From the NCBI RefSeq assembly GCF_026151205.1, contig NC_087081.1:14294840-14358839 (forward strand): DNA of 64,000 bases. The letters run 5' to 3'. Shown piece by piece: positions 21,777 through 34,760 of this stretch. Position 1 is the stretch's first letter, and every line of letters begins with the position of its first letter. The notes below the pieces were generated by a model that searched no databases, was not told the origin of the DNA, and saw only the letters and a program-made list of their open reading frames with translations. Origin of the DNA: Bolinopsis microptera. Its lineage: Eukaryota > Ctenophora > Tentaculata > Lobata > Bolinopsidae. The position numbers and the translations under genes are program-made.

Positions 21777-24700
21777 AACTGTGCTTCTTCTCACATCCTG
21801 AAGTATTCCCAGGATGAACTATCCACCAAACTATTCCCTAACAAACTACCTCAAGTATCTTACCTGATCACCTCAAACTGTGCTTCTTCTCACATCCTGA
21901 AGTATTCCCAGGATGAACTATCCACCAAACTATTCCCTAACAAACTACCTCAAGTATCTTACCTGATCACCTCAAACTGTGCTTCTTCTCACATCCTGAA
22001 GTATTCCCAGGATGAACTATCCACCAAACTATTCCCTAACAAACTACCTCAAGTATCTTACCTGATCAACTCAAACTGTGCTTCTTCTCACATCCTGAAG
22101 TATTCCCAGGATGAACTATCAACCAAACTATTCCCTAAAAATCTACCTCAAGTATCTTACCTGATCACCTCAAACTGTGCTTCTTCTCACATCCTGAAGT
22201 ATTCCCAGGATGAACTATCCACCAAACTATTCCCTAAAAAGCTACCTCAAGTATCTTACCTGATCACCTCAAACTGTGCTTCTTCTCACATCCTGAAGTA
22301 TTCCCAGGATGAACTATCCACCAAACTATTCCCTAACAAACTACCTCAAGTATCTTACCTGATCACCTCAAACTGTGCTTCTTCTCACATCCTGAAGTAT
22401 TCCCAGGATGAACTATCCACCAAACTATTCCCTAACAAACTACCTCAAGTATCTTACCTGATCACCTCAAACTGTGCTTCTTCTCACATCCTGAAGTATT
22501 CCCAGGATGAACTATCCACCAAACTATTCCCTAACAAACTACCTCAAGTATCTTACCTGATCACCTCAAACTGTGCTTCTTCTCACATCCTGAAGTATTC
22601 CCAGGATGAACTATCCACCAAACTATTCCCTAACAAACTACCTCAAGTATCTTACCTGATCACCTCAAACTGTGCTTCTTCTCACATCCTGAAGTATTCC
22701 CAGGATGAACTATCCACCAAACTATTCCCTAACAAACTACCTCAAGTATCTTACCTGATCACCTCAAACTGTGCTTCTTCTCACATCCTGAAGTATTCCC
22801 AGGATGAACTATCCACCAAACTATTCCCTAACAAACTACCTCAAGTATCTTACCTGATCACCTCAAACTGTGCTTCTTCTCACATCCTGAAGTATTCCCA
22901 GGATGAACTATCCACCAAACTATTCCCTAACAAACTACCTCAAGTATCTTACCTGATCACCTCAAACTGTGCTTCTTCTCACATCCTGAAGTATTCCCAG
23001 GATGAACTATCTACCAAACTATTACCTAACAAACTACCTCAAGTATCTTACCTGATCACCTCAAACTGTGCTTCTTCTCACATCCTGAAGTATTCCCAGG
23101 ATGAACTATCCACCAAACTATTCCCTAACAAACTACCTCAAGTATCTTACCTGATCACCTCAAACTGTGCTTCTTCTCACATCCTGAAGTATTCCCAGGA
23201 TGAACTATCCACCAAACTATTCCTGAAAAGCTACCTCAAGTATCTTACCTGATCACCTCAAACTGTGCTTCTTCTCACATCCTGAAGTATTCCCAGGATG
23301 AACTATCCACCAAACTATTCCCTAACAAACAACCTCAAGTATCTTACCTGATCACCTCAAACTGTGCTTCTTCTCACATCCTGAAGTATTCCCAGGATGA
23401 ACTATCCACCAAACTATTCTCTAACAAACATCCTCAAGTATCTTACCTATTCAACTCAAACTGTGCTTCTTCTCACATCCTGAAGTATTCCCAGGATGAA
23501 CTATCCACCAAACTATTCCTGAAAAGCTACCTCAAGTATCTTACCTGATCACCTCAAACTGTGCTTCTTCTCACATCCTGAAGTATTCCCAGGATGAACT
23601 ATCCACCAAACTATTCCCTAACAAACTACCTCAAGTATCTTACCTATTCAACTCAAACTGTGCTTCTTCTCACATCCTGAAGTATTCCCAGGATGAACTA
23701 TCCACCAAACTATTCCCTAACAAACTACCTCAAGTATCTTACCTGATCAACTCAAACTGTGCTTCTTCTCACATCCTGAAGTATTCCCAGGATGAACTAT
23801 CCACCAAACGTCCAACCTATTCCCTAATAAACTACCTCAAGTATCTTACCTGATCACCTCAAACTGTGCTTCTTCTCACATCCTGAAGTATTCCCAGGAT
23901 GAACTATCCACCAAACTATTCCCTAACAAACTACCTCAAGTATCTTACCTGATCACCTCAAACTGTGCTTCTTCTCACGTCCTGAAGTATTCCCAGGATG
24001 AACTATCCACCAAACTATTCCCTAACAAACTACCTCAAGTATCTTACCTGATCACCTCAAACTGTGCTTCTTCTCACATCCTGAAGTATTCCCAGGATGA
24101 ACTATCCACCAAACTATTCCCTAACAAACTACCTCAAGTATCTTACCTATTCAACTCAAACTGTGCTTCTTCTCACATCCTGAAGTATTCCCAGGATGAA
24201 CTATCAACCAACCTATTCCCTAACAAACTACCTCAAGTATCTTACCTGATCACCTCAAACTGTGCTTCTTCTCACATCCTGAAGTATTCCCAGGATGAAA
24301 TATCTACCAAACTATTCCCTAACAAACTACCTTAAGTATCTTACCTGATCACCTCAAACTGTGCTTCTTCTCACGTCCTGAAGTATTCCCAGGATGAAAT
24401 ATCTACCAAACTATTCCCTAACAAACTACCTTAAGTATCTTACCTGATCACCTCAAACTGTGCTTCTTCTCACATCCTGAAGTATTCCCAGGATGAACTA
24501 TCCACCAAACTATTACCTAACAAACTACCTCAAGTATCTTACCTGATCACCTCAAACTGTGCTTCTTCTCACGTCCTGAAGTATTCCCAGGATGAAATAT
24601 CTACCAAACTATTCCCTAACAAACTACCTTAAGTATCTTACCTGATCACCTCAAACTGTGCTTCTTCTCACATCCTGAAGTATTCCCAGGATGAACTATC

Positions 24701-26705
24701 TACCAAACTATTACCTAACAAACTACCTCAAGTATCTTACCTGATCACCTCAAACTGTGCTTCTTCTCACATCCTGAAGTATTCCCAGGATGAACTATCC
24801 ACCAAACTATTCCCTAACAAACTACCTCAAGTATCTTACCTGATCACCTCAAACTGTGCTTCTTCTCACATCCTGAAGTATTCCCAGGATGAACTATCTA
24901 CCAAACTATTACCTAACAAACTACCTCAAGTATCTTACCTGATCACCTCAAACTGTGCTTCTTCTCACATCCTGAAGTATTCCCAGGATGAACTATCCAC
25001 CAAACTATTACCTAACAAACTACCTCAAGTATCTTACCTGATCACCTCAAACTGTGCTTCTTCTCACATCCTGAAGTATTCCCAGGATGAACTATCTACC
25101 AAACTATTCCTAACAAACTACCTCAAGTATCTTACCTGATCACCTCAAACTGTGCTTCTTCTCACATCCTGAAGTATTCCCAGGATGAACTATCTACCAA
25201 ACTATTACCTAACAAACTACCTCAAGTATCTTACCTGATCACCTCAAACTGTGCTTCTTCTCACATCCTGAAGTATTCCCAGGATGAACTATCTACCAAA
25301 CTATTACCTAACAAACTACCTCAAGTATCTTACCTGATCACCTCAAACTGTGCTTCTTCTCACATCCTGAAGTATTCCCAGGATGAACTATCCACCAAAC
25401 TATTACCTAACAAACTACCTTAAGTATCTTACCTGATCACCTCAAACTGTGCTTCTTCTCACATCCTGAAGTATTCCCAGGATGAACTATCCACCAAACT
25501 ATTCCCTAACAAACTACCTCAAGTATCTTACCTGATCACCTCAAACTGTGCTTCTTCTCACATCCTGAAGTATTCCCAGGATGAACTATCCACCAAACTA
25601 TTACCTAACAAACTACCTTAAGTATCTTACCTGATCACCTCAAACTGTGCTTCTTCTCACATCCTGAAGTATTCCCAGGATGAACTATCTACCAAACTAT
25701 TACCTAACAAACTACCTCAAGTATCTTACCTGATCACCTCAAACTGTGCTTCTTCTCACATCCTGAAGTATTCCCAGGATGAACTATCCACCAAACTATT
25801 CCCTAACAAACTACCTCAAGTATCTTACCTGATCACCTCAAACTGTGCTTCTTCTCACATCCTGAAGTATTCCCAGGATGAACTATCCACCAAACAATTC
25901 CCTAACAAACTACCTCAAGTATCTTACCTGATCACCTCAAACTGTGCTTCTTCTCACATCCTGAAGTATTCCCAGGATGAACTATCTACCAAACTATTAC
26001 CTAACAAACTACCTCAAGTATCTTACCTGATCACCTCAAACTGTGCTTCTTCTCACATCCTGAAGTATTCCCAGGATGAACTATCCACCAAACAATTCCC
26101 TAACAAACTACCTCAAGTATCTTACCTGATCACCTCAAACTGTGCTTCTTCTCACATCCTGAAGTATTCCCAGGATGAACTATCTACCAAACTATTACCT
26201 AACAAACTACCTCAAGTATCTTACCTGATCACCTCAATCTGTGCTTCTTCTCACATCCTGAAGTATTCCCAGGATGAACTATCCACCAAACAATTCCCTA
26301 ACAAACTACCTCAAGTATCTTACCTGATCACCTCAAACTGTGCTTCTTCTCACATCCTGAAGTATTCCCAGGATGAACTATCAACCAAACTATTCCCTAA
26401 CAAACTACCTCAAGTATCTTACCTGATCACCTCAAACTGTGCTTCTTCTCACATCCTGAAGTATTCCCAGGATGAACTATCAACCAAACTATTACCTAAC
26501 AAACTACCTCAAGTATCTTACCTGATCACCTCAAACTGTGCTTCTTCTCACATCCTGAAGTATTCCCAGGATGAACTATCCACCAAACTATTCCCTAACA
26601 AACTACCTCAAGTATCCTACCTGATCACCTCAAACTGTGCTTCTTCTCACGTCCTGAAGTATTCCCAGGATGAACTATCCACCAAACTATTCCCTAAAAA
26701 ACTAC
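21777..26705 (+). repeat. 99-bp satellite array, about 50 copies
   Basis: A head-to-tail array with an exact 99-bp period, starting AACTGTGCTTCTTC. Copies are nearly identical; variants (CCCTAA/ACCTAA, CTCAAG/TTAAG, ATCC/GTCC, single-base deletions near 23221, 23519 and 25111) recur in neighbouring copies, as expected from unequal exchange. Each unit holds a perfect 7-bp inverted repeat CATCCTG...CAGGATG with a 9-nt loop. One forward frame is open through the first 14-15 copies (21771-23252; unit NCASSHILKYSQDELSTK plus 15 more residues), but it has no start codon and later copies carry stops, so I call it non-coding. It lies just downstream of the Helitron gene; tandem repeats are known inside Helentron-type elements. 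Confidence 0.97.
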
Positions 26706-27947
26706 TTTAATTTCCCCAGGGTTAAGTATCATTCAACTTGCATGGGAATGACCAAAATAATTTGCACCCTTGCGCTGTAAATGATTGTATGAATATATTT
26801 CTTTTACGGGTTCAGACAACAATTTCATGGAACAATCTGGATTTTTTGAACTGTTATACTTTGCAACTGCTTTATACTTTGCAACTAACTTTGCAACTAA
26901 TTGCATACACCATGCATGAGTTTCACGCATCATTATTGTGTACGTTCATCATTGCAATGAACATATTTTTTATCTCGGATAGAATTTGTATCATGCATGG
27001 ATTTTGAATTTGCATGGATTTTGAATTTGCATGGATTTTGAATTTGCATGGATTTTGAATTTGCATGGATTTTGAATTTGCATGGATTTTGAAGTTGCAT
27101 GGATTTTGAAGTTGCATGGATTTTGAATTTGAATTTTGAACAAATTGTACCAGTTGAGGCATGCTATTTCTTACAAAGTTACAATGTGCAGTACCACCCC
27201 CACCACCCCCGCCTAATATAAAATATCATCCTTTCTTAACTTTTAAAACCTTTTCATGTTATTAGTGATGCTAGTGACAAAACATCCTGCTATATAGAGA
27301 ACTTAGATCCTCTGTTAATAATTAATGTTCGTTAATGATTTACGATAGACAAGCAAATATTCCAGAAAATTAATATAGTATATTGAAGCATGAGTGCATG
27401 TGCAAGTCAAATGGAGGAGCGTCCACGTCGCGACTTGCGGGCAACATGTGCTTCTATGAAAACCATTTTAAATATAATAGACTTTTTGCTAAATAATTAA
27501 TTTGTTGACCTGTGACAAATTTCATTGTCATTTTCCCATGAACATTTTCAATACAATTTGGTATTTCAACATCGAAGCACATGGCTGATACCTCCAATTA
27601 TTTACGATATAAAACATAAGAAGTTTGGTGCTCGCGAGTATATATTTAATATCTGCTTACTTATAATTCAAAGAATTATCTTTGTACATTATACGACCGC
27701 CCACGTGCAAATTAGGTAAAAAGCAAAAGGTTGCTATGTAACCAGTGTGCACGTGCGAAGATTGTTAATACGGCATATTTTATCGGGTTTGTTGATATTA
27801 CGCTGGTTTAGTGCGAGCAACATTTTAATCGGCTGTAATATCTCCGGTTGTGTAGTATTAGTATATTTTTTGAAAATCGCTGGCAATTTTAATCCAAAGA
27901 TTGATCAGCCCTAATTCTACTCCTCAGATAGCAAAGCTTCAACTAAT
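26706..27947. other. intergenic region with an 18-bp tandem repeat
   Basis: No gene recognised. 26994-27130 holds about eight copies of tgcatggattttgaattt. The rest is AT-rich; the open frames at 26738, 26923 and 27525 are chance or repeat-derived. Confidence 0.55.
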
Positions 27948-30900
27948 ATGTCAAAACGAACAGTGAAAATGATCAACAGTGCTCCTCTAAACGAAAGTGA
28001 GTTTCGCTACTTAAAGTACCATCATACATTATGTGATTGTTACTAATACAATATTCTTATATAAGCCGCAAACCGAAACTTTAGAACTTTCCTTTACCGG
28101 TATCTGCATTCAAGCAAACGAGTTAACCTTTTTAAGTGCTCCAGTATTGATATATATATATTTCGAGTTTAATTGACATGGCGAAAAGTGGTTGATGATA
28201 CCTATAACTTTATTGTCCCACATTCAAAATTTTGCATTAATTCAGCCTTACAGTTACAACGTTTGTCAGTAATTATAGAATTATTATTAACAGATGGTTT
28301 TGCGGAGTGTAAAGATGTTGGGGTGAAACCAACGGGTTTGATTCGTTCGTAAGTTAAACATGTTCTGCATGATAATCAAAGTCTGTGTGGAAAAACTATT
28401 GGACGAGGGGGTTATCATGATTACTTTTGAAGAAACACTGTTTTATATTTTTGACATTTTCGCCACCCATAAATGGATACACAATTCATATAATATCATA
28501 GTATTTGTGGAATGTGGATTGATGTGAGAGCAAGAGTATATTTTCATGAACTAACATTCATATTGTCTCAGGAACGTAAACGATAAGCTGGTTTTCGAAG
28601 CGGTACAAGGGCACGGTAGGCAGGTATGCATCTTTATTCTTTAATCGATATCTATTCTAAGTATTATTCGGCAGCGTCATCGAAATAAATTTTAAATTGT
28701 TAGTTTTATCAGCAAAAGGAGTAAACAGTTTTGAATTATTCAATATGCTTCTATCAAATACATGTTCAGTGTGAGTTCCCGGTTACGGAGCGAGGCGAAT
28801 ACCTCGTTTACGAGACAGAGGCAATGAACTTGAAAAACATAATGGAAATGGTAAAAATAAACATTTCATATAATCATTTTCGAATTGTTGCGTTGATAAA
28901 ACGTGTTTAATTTCTATGGTGGATTAGATTGCCTTATATGGCAGTTAGGCTCTCGAACTAATGACAATTCTATCTAGGGAATCTGTAGAGTTGGTGAAGT
29001 GGTGTATCTTTCAAGAGAATATCGATGTATGCATTTTATTATATTTTTTTATTTATCGTTATTCATCAATCTACAATCAATATGAATCTTTGTCAACACT
29101 GGATAGTATAGCTTCAGCCAGCGTTCAGATCACAGCTCTATAAAAAAAGGGTGGAGGGGGGGGGGATGAAGCTACGCTACTTAGGTTTCACGTAGCACAG
29201 CAAAATAACTATTTGTACAGCAAATAATTTGTCTGTTGGTCTTGATAGTATACATCTAATTAGTTGTGTTGGTCAAGTTCACACCAATAATTCACAGATA
29301 CGAGGTCAAAAAACGGAGCGTATGTTGTAATAGACTGGAAAAACGCCATAACAGGTAAGATGGTGGTGTAAGCAACAGAGAAAGGTGACTACAAAATTAC
29401 GACATGACAGTGATAAACTTATTATTTTGAAGACAGTAGTCTTCAAAACTACTACATACTTGCGCTTAATAGCCAATAATATTGTGAATTAACGTTAATC
29501 AATTTCCAGTTATAGCTAAATCAAAATCCTGTTTTATTGCTTTATATTAAGAGTCTTATTATTATTATTATATCATACATTATATTCATGTTACTGTCTT
29601 TCGCAGAAGGAATGGTTTTCAAGGAGACTGAATGTGGCGGTGTGATAACGAGAGGCTTTGAAGGTGTGATACCCCCAAAGTTTGTTGCTTGGACATCAAT
29701 GGGTAAATGAAACAATTTTCGATCAAAAGCTTTGATATTCCTAGAGGAAAAGCTGCATAGTTTTTTGTCACAAAGTAGGATATTTACATGTTCATAATAA
29801 ACAAGAATATAATATGTCATTACTGATATCGATAATCATAATCATTTCAGATAAGGAACACCACAAAACGAGCAGCATCAATAGAAACTGGAGGAATTTA
29901 CGGTTACTGATCGCTGGAGGTAAAGTCAGGGGACGATAATTGTATGATCTGCTAAAATCACATTATATTAGCACCTATTGCAACAGTTTTAAAAACTCTA
30001 TTCGGTTGATCGACTTTTTCGAATTTACACAAACCAGTTTCCCCTTTGCAGATTCTAACAGCAAGCATCTTCAACTGGGTAAACTGTCGCTGGATAAGGT
30101 AAAACATGAAAATTGCCTAATACCTAGTACCTACATACCTATCCTAGAATAAATAATATATCATTTGTAGAGACCAATCAAAATTCATGTTTCCCCGAAC
30201 AATTTAATAAATGGTCCTAAAATGTTCATGATATTGTAGTTTGAGGAGTTCTCGATTTCCTCACGTCCAACAATGACGTTTCTCTTATTGCTAATTTCAA
30301 TAGATCTGGACATTTGCAACTTCAGGTTTTCTTTCCGACCACCTCATGGCTTCTGCTAACGAAGGACGTTGTTCTTAGAATGAGAGAATGCTCCGATATT
30401 ATATTAATGATCGGTTTGAACGATATTAAACCCTCTACAACAACACTGCTAGACATGAAGAAGGTTAGAACTAATTAAAATTACACTATTATTTATAACG
30501 GTAGCTAAGCACACCAGTAACATCAAACCATTCTTAGACACTGGAAATAGAGAATTGTGTATTAGCTCAAAAGGCTGCTTTCAGCTATGCTATAATTCTT
30601 TTACAGTTTACAATAACATCCATTTAGGTATTAAGAAGGTTACTCGATTTTTTGTACGTTGTGAAAGACACTAGTGGTAACAGCCGACTATATGTGGTGG
30701 AAATACCACCAAGTTTAAGCCCCGCGATTTCCGCAAGGTCTAGGATTTTCAATTCTATGCTACACGATAAAGAGGTAAATGTAATGCTTTCAGTCTCAGA
30801 GAATTCAAATTAAAAATGCTGACTTAGTTTTTATAACCAAAAATCAATCTATTCAGTAATTATTTTAAAGCTAGATAGGTCAAACTGATTATCGGTTAGC

Positions 30901-31160
30901 TAATTGAATTTTTTAACAGTTGTAACAAATGATAATTCATCTCATATTTTTAGGGTCGCGAAGAATTCCCCGCAGTGCTTATTCGGACCCCAGAGCTATG
31001 GAGTTCTGGTTCACTCAAATCAGAATACGGATGTGACGAAAGGATACCATTGCACCTCAACGCACAAGGCATCCAAGTTTTAGAGAAGAGTGTCGGCTAT
31101 GCCGTGAAACGACACTCTGGGGTTTCAAGATGGAGAGGTGCCGCTAAAAGGACATATTAA
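27948..31160 (+). CDS. SGNH-fold hydrolase gene, 12 exons
   Basis: Exons with consistent phases: 27948-27996 (ATG), 28294-28348, 28572-28623, 28770-28850, 28978-29026, 29298-29354, 29607-29702, 29851-29919, 30052-30078, 30246-30463, 30628-30774, 30954-31160 (TAA). The protein of about 314 residues starts with a basic stretch (MSKRTVKMINSAP) and an unrecognised region (ECKDVGVKPTG, KNGAYVVIDWKNA). It then shows SGNH/GDSL hydrolase blocks: LLIAGDSNSKH (block I, nucleophile Ser), SDIILMIGLND (block III, Asn) and CDERIPLHLNAQG (block V, Asp...His). Such enzymes are esterases or lipases. Similar folds occur in LINE ORF1 proteins, but those lack introns. The intron style matches the Helitron gene upstream, so it may be carried by the same element or be a host gene; the sequence does not decide. 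The 30052-30078 exon is short and its donor choice (30078) was made by frame. Confidence 0.65.
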
Positions 31161-31252
31161 TATGAGGACACATTATAATAACAAGAGTTTATACTGAAAT
31201 CTAAGAGTGGAAAGTAATTTTCTTTGTCGGTTTTAGACCAAAAAAAGGTGAT

Positions 31253-32673
31253 ATTTTAACCAAAACCCAAACATTGGGTAGGATTGAGCGTTGTCAATGT
31301 GTGTGCATGCAGGGCAAAACTAAATTATGATCAGATGACTTAATTATATTCGTTATAACTCCAGTTCCAACTTCCACGATTTAATGTAAAATAAAGTAAC
31401 TCTTTATATAAATTACATAGATAGTTAATAAAACGAATAGAAGATGTGATATAAAAAAGTGACCGTTCTTGTCCCGTCACAGCGCTCGCTTGCTTTGACC
31501 GTCATGTCACCAAATCATGAACTTAAAACGTCAGGCCTAGCCCTATCAATAATTATGAAAATAATTAAAATTTACAAGTCAATTTTTAACATAAGAAAGA
31601 CCGTGAAATATCTGGATCGGAACAATATTTATTAGTCACATAGCCGTTTTGTTACACTTACTAGCCACTAGGTCAAATTTGTATTGATCCAGTTTATTGC
31701 AACAAGGAATACAGTCTTATCATTTCCTGATAACAGCCTTTTCTTTGTTGCAATAAACGGGATCAATAAAAATTATGTCTAAGTATAGTACAACAAATAC
31801 CAATCATCATAATTTAAGTAACATTTTGTTTTTCCATGTGTCACACTGATTTATCCATTATAACTGACCTAACCTATATTTGTGTGCTCTGGTATAAAAT
31901 AAATTAAAGTCAGGCTTCATAAAACTCAAAAAGTTCATCGTTCAATTTACACTCCATTGCAGGATCGATTTCAAAATGGACGATATAATAGCTAATTAAG
32001 CTTAAGTAGATAAAAAATATCCATACTCGATTTTATTTTATTGTATGATCAATAATCATTGTGCAACTCTTTTAGCTCCTTTGGTGCCCAGTAACAATTG
32101 GTTTCACTAACTTAGTTTATAACTTTGTGCTGTCATTCTAAACTCTAGAGAAGTCTAAACTCCACGCTTTAAAGTTACTTTCAAAGCTTTTGTTTTGAAA
32201 TTCGGAATTAAATAATTTGATTGTGATTTGTGACAAAAACAGTTTTAATTTTATTTTTTAAAGTTTAGACAAATACAGACATTTTCTATGAACATAGTTA
32301 AATTTTTAGTTCGGTTTAGATTTTTATTATTAATACTATACTACAACAACAAGTTTTTTATTCTGCTGTAAAACTAAAAATACCACTTCTTTCAAATCCA
32401 ATAAATTTTCGTGAGTGATTTGGTGACATGACGGTCAAAGCAAGCGAGCGCTGTGACGGGACAAGAACGGTCACTTTTTTATATCACATCTTCTATTCGT
32501 TTTATTAACTATCTATGTAATTTATATAAAGAGTTACTTTATTTTACATTAAATCGTGGAACTGGAGTTATAACGAATATAATTAAGTCATCTGATCATA
32601 ATTTAGTTTTGCCCTGCATGCACACACATTGACAACGCTCAATCCTACCCAATGTTTGGGTTTTGGTTAAAAT
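31253..32673. mobile_element. foldback transposon with about 260-bp inverted arms
   Basis: The left arm 31253-31516 and right arm 32416-32673 are near-perfect inverted repeats (one 6- to 7-bp indel in a ccagttccaa run), with ends ATTTTAACCAAAACCC. The 0.9-kb interior is AT-rich with a further stem near 31686-31768 (gatccagtttattgcaaca and its complement) and no gene. The target duplication is unclear because the right end abuts another MITE. Confidence 0.85.
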
Positions 32674-32770
32674 TAAAGTATATTAAAATGTAGGATATTT
32701 TCCGATTTTATACCGGGGATATACTTTAATATACTTTAATATGGTTGGCCCCCCCCCCCCCCCCCCCCAT
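32674..32770. mobile_element. small palindromic MITE with C-run edge (copy 2)
   Basis: Same family as 1586-1698: taaagtatattaaaatgtag, a core with ACCGGGG, repeated tatactttaa, then ggttgg and a C-run (about 32750-32768), followed by ccattggat. It directly abuts the foldback element on its left. Confidence 0.6.
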
Positions 32771-33093
32771 CCATTGGATCTATGCGATCTCCTCGGTTGA
32801 CTCAGCCGAATGATAGGAAACTTAATTGAGGGTTAAATGAGAAGCGAGGGGTACCTATTAAAAGTTCAAGAAACTTTCTAAGATACCCCTTCAGTGCATA
32901 CTGTAAACATATTGACCTCCGGAGGTATGCTCAGCACTGAGTTCGTAGATCGTGTCTCTGAGATGATAGCTGACCAAAAAAAGAAGCCAAAAGCCAGGTC
33001 AAAAATCATATCAGAACACGATTCAGATTTGATCTGTTAAGAAGTACACTCATTACACTGAGGGGAATCAGAGGAAGAACAACGGCCCAGCAT

Positions 33094-33381
33094 CAGTGGC
33101 GTAACGAAAGGCCCTGCTGACCCCGCTGTGCAGGGGGGCGCCGTCTTAGGGGGGCGCCAAATCGTCGTTTGAATGTGGGACAATTTCGAAAACTTAACTA
33201 AAGTACTAGCAAAACTGCGCGTTTTGCTCTAGATACACACTTTTTTAGAGATTTTACCGGCGTATTCTTTAAAATCACCTAATTTGTTCAATTTTAGGGA
33301 GGGGCAACAAAAGGGGAGGGGGCGCCAACAGGGGGCGCTTTTTTCGGCAGGGGGGCGCCAACAGGCAATGTTACGCCACTG
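33094..33381. mobile_element. hAT-like MITE, 288 bp
   Basis: Perfect 12-bp terminal inverted repeats CAGTGGCGTAAC / GTTACGCCACTG (33094-33105, 33370-33381) with a perfect 8-bp target duplication CCCAGCAT (33086-33093 and 33382-33389). Same termini as 484-781, with a different G-rich interior. Joining the flanks across one TSD leaves an open frame reading RTTAQHLELQDDSFNLIPQK, so it may have landed in an exon; that gene is not recognised. Confidence 0.9.
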
Positions 33382-33389
33382 CCCAGCAT

Positions 33390-34430
33390 CTTGAACTGCA
33401 AGACGATTCCTTCAACCTCATCCCTCAGAAGACGAGCTTTGAGGTTTTCTAGATTTGTTAGTGTAAATTTTTTAGATATTTTATTGTACTATTTAGTTGA
33501 TGCACCTTTCACAAGCAAGAGCCACTTTGGTCTACTTGCTGTGAGGTGTCTCAGCTACATGGGTTGGGGGTCCCCCCTTTAAAAAATCATATTGTATCAT
33601 ATTACTTCACAACACTAAAAACTGAGGGGGATGGTTGGAGATTTGTCTGATAGAGCTCTTGTTGTTTTTTATCTTTTGGTTAACTTTCTGTGATTGGACT
33701 CGGTATTTTCGTCCCAGCGAGTGGGACGTTGTTGCTCGCCAGTAAAACAGCTATACTGCAAGTAGATGACACTAATTTTTCTACAACCACAAAATATTAA
33801 ATTATAATTGTGTCTGTATGGCGCATAATGGACATAATTTGATATTCTCGAGCCGTCGTGGCGGTGAGAGTTATTCTGAACCACTGCATGCCCCTACGAT
33901 TGCTCACCTTGTGAGCTCAAGCATTTGTTTGTTGTTGTGTTGTGTTGAAAGGGAAAAATTACTTGACTTTAATTCATCATCGCGATTTTAATCAGATGAG
34001 CTATGAATATAACGATTCACTTTAGTAATGGATCAATCTTATTATATGATTAGATCTTTATAAAACAAACGATCTTGGCATACAATAGATTATAATGCGG
34101 GGTTGGTGGATTTCTATAATAAATTCGACACTTCAATTTACAGAATGCTTGATAGAGTAAGCAAAATTATTATCAGACTTTTCACTGCGCATGAGTAACT
34201 GGTGGATAAGCTTCGGTAAAAGCGGATCGGACAAAAAAGTCAATGCGGCACTGGGTTTGGTATGTCGGTCGTTTCTTATTGTCCATTATCTACGTTTACT
34301 GCTTGTGTAGTTATAAAACAATAGTGAGTTTCTAAATATACGCTTTAAACGATTTAGTATGAATTGAATGAATCTACTGTCAATCAGCACTCTTATAACC
34401 AAAAGCATGAGTAACTGTAGTGATGTATGA
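33390..34430. other. no gene recognised
   Basis: AT-rich. It contains an open frame 33391-33582 and a minus frame 33669-33884, neither with a recognisable motif. Possibly decayed element sequence. Confidence 0.35.
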
Positions 34431-34439
34431 TTTCTAGAT

Positions 34440-34760
34440 ACTTTAATAATTTTGGCGCTCACAGGGTTCCTCAAGACATGATTGCGGCTAAGGTTACTGC
34501 TAACTGCGCAGGGACCTTCAAGCTTAAATTTATTCAACTTATGAGGCAGTCTAACCAACGCGTGGCTTTATTTTTATTGATATTATAGTTTTGATTTTAG
34601 TAATAAATTCCAAAATTTAAATTTGTTTTAACAAAAAAAATTTGTTGTTCCAATTTTCGACAATATTTTAACGGGCGTACTTGTTAAAAGTTATTTGATT
34701 TAAATATTACCGTGGACGAGTCCCAAATGGCGCGGTCGGTAGGTTATAAACCTTACAACA
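34440..34760 (+). pseudogene. possible LINE 3' end relic
   Basis: The plus-strand frame around 34450-34560 reads RVPQDMIAAKVT...FKLKFIQLM, which fits the end of a non-LTR reverse transcriptase (LP...FKxxL). It is followed by a motif ACGAGTCC...TATAAACCTTA (34708-34757) that also occurs near 40600 and, inverted, near 44020. The assignment is weak. Confidence 0.3.

Noticed and set aside
21777-26705. CRISPR-like array or a 33-residue repeat protein such as a TAL-type effector
   Set aside because: There are no unique spacers, the genome is animal, and the 33-residue unit shows no similarity to TAL repeats. There is no start codon, and later copies contain stops and frameshifts.
3414-27780. Shared GCACGTGCGAA-type sequence near 3525 and 27755 as Helitron ends
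   Set aside because: The match is only about 10 bp, and neither place shows a TC start, a CTRR end or a terminal hairpin at a consistent position.
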